A DNA stretch of 33,010 nucleotides from an uncultured Alphaproteobacteria bacterium (GTDB lineage Bacteria; Pseudomonadota; Alphaproteobacteria; Micavibrionales; Micavibrionaceae), in contig CAKTCH010000001.1 in the NCBI GenBank assembly GCA_934538895.1, positions 1 to 33,010 of the forward strand. The letters run 5' to 3'. This document shows positions 32,524-33,010 of this stretch, piece after piece. A program made the translations under genes and the position numbers. Each line of letters begins with the position of its first letter. Positions within the stretch are counted from its first letter, which is position 1. A model generated the notes under the pieces. The model searched no databases. It saw only the letters and a program-made list of their open reading frames with translations, and had not been told where the DNA came from.

Positions 32524-33010
32524 CTAAGCCGGGGCGCAGCCGACGCGGGACAGGGTGAAATCCGGTGTGGTTCCCTCTTTTTCGTAGACGGCTTCGAACG
32601 TCGTTCCGGCGTTAATAACGGCGGCGGCGGTGAGGCCGGTTTCCGTGACGAGAACAGATTTTATGCCCGCCCGGGCGGCGCCCGCGATATCGGTGCGCAA
32701 CGTATCGCCCACCATGCAGGCATCGGCGCGGTCCAACAGGCGAATTTTAGCGATCCATTCGTCAAAAATTCCGGGGAAGGGTTTCCCGCCGCCCCATTCG
32801 ACCTTGCCGCCCATCTCTTCGTAAGTCGCGGCGATCATGCCCTGGCAGACCTGATAAACGGAACCTGACGGCGCATAATAATCCGGGTTCGGGCAGAAAA
32901 GGGGCAGATCTTTCTCCAGAAAAGATTCCAGGGCCGGACGGAACCGGTCCACGCTTAACTGGCGCACGCCATCGATTTCAGGCACACCGATATAAACGAA
33001 ACCGGCACCG
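32524..33010 (-). CDS. HAD-superfamily class IIA hydrolase, C-terminal part (cut by window end)
   Basis: At least 162 residues, continuing past 33010: the frame remains open upstream (…GAGFVYIGVPEIDGV…), so the GTG at 32985 is internal, not a start. Features: LPLFCPNPDYYAPSG, then GGGKPFPGIFDEWI with its Lys, and VGDTLRTDIAGAARAGIKSVLV, the third HAD motif (GDxxxTDxxGAxxAG). These match the alphaproteobacterial HAD-IIA group (related to NagD/phosphoglycolate-type phosphatases, TIGR01459). The catalytic DxD of motif I lies outside the window. Substrate unknown. The stop is TAG at 32524-32526; the same frame then continues 20 codons to a TAA (see findings). Confidence 0.88.
   Translation of the reverse strand, partial: GAGFVYIGVPEIDGVRQLSVDRFRPALESFLEKDLPLFCPNPDYYAPSGSVYQVCQGMIAATYEEMGGKVEWGGGKPFPGIFDEWIAKIRLLDRADACMVGDTLRTDIAGAARAGIKSVLVTETGLTAAAVINAGTTFEAVYEKEGTTPDFTLSRVGCAPA

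Overview
The window looks like a chromosomal segment of an alphaproteobacterium. This rests on a DUF1674/SDHAF4-type succinate dehydrogenase assembly factor, a Usg-family protein, a mitochondrial-type NADP isocitrate dehydrogenase, a type-2 (COX15-like) haem A synthase, a thioredoxin-reductase-like ferredoxin-NADP reductase, and an RNase E with a huge insertion in its S1 domain. Housekeeping genes are GC-rich with strong third-position bias. A few orphan genes (start of window, about 4.7-5.3 kb, 28.1-28.9 kb) are visibly more AT-rich. No rRNA, tRNA, CRISPR array, transposase or integrase was seen. The genus cannot be fixed from the sequence alone.

Layout. 0-0.5 kb: the 3' end of an unrecognised gene and a small minus-strand SDHAF4-like gene. 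0.5-4.7 kb: plus-strand run of chorismate mutase, rsmB, rpe and a heparinase II/III-like gene. 4.7-7.6 kb: radA between two minus-strand orphans. 7.7-11.1 kb: cvpA-purF (overlapping), a short-chain dehydrogenase and a one-TM protein. 11.2-15.5 kb: a minus-strand cluster, yfgM-like, bamB, der, mscS, matching the conserved outer-membrane-assembly/ribosome-GTPase neighbourhood. 15.5-16.6 kb: about 1 kb without a convincing gene, but with inverted repeats and a possible gene remnant. 16.6-19.6 kb: small protein, icd, L,D-transpeptidase, small membrane protein. 19.7-21.4 kb: small lipoprotein and an AMIN-type cell-wall amidase. 21.6-24.8 kb: rne with a long, apparently structured leader and a clear terminator. 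24.86-24.99 kb: a probable small RNA gene ending in a very strong terminator. 25.1-26.8 kb: an exported protein and a glycosyltransferase. 26.9-30.0 kb: the most unusual part, with a cysteine-rich orphan, a head-to-head fusion of two 5'-truncated gene copies (haem A synthase and the cysteine-rich gene), a possible ChaN/Tiki-fold protein, and intact ctaA. 30.1-33.0 kb: ferredoxin-NADP reductase, a membrane protein, usg and a HAD phosphatase cut by the window end.

The best leads are the chimeric scar at 27.6-28.1 kb with its orphan cysteine-rich family, the unannotated small RNA near 24.9 kb, and the rne leader with a possible loop-mediated pseudoknot. None of these is proven. Each entry states what was seen and what was inferred.
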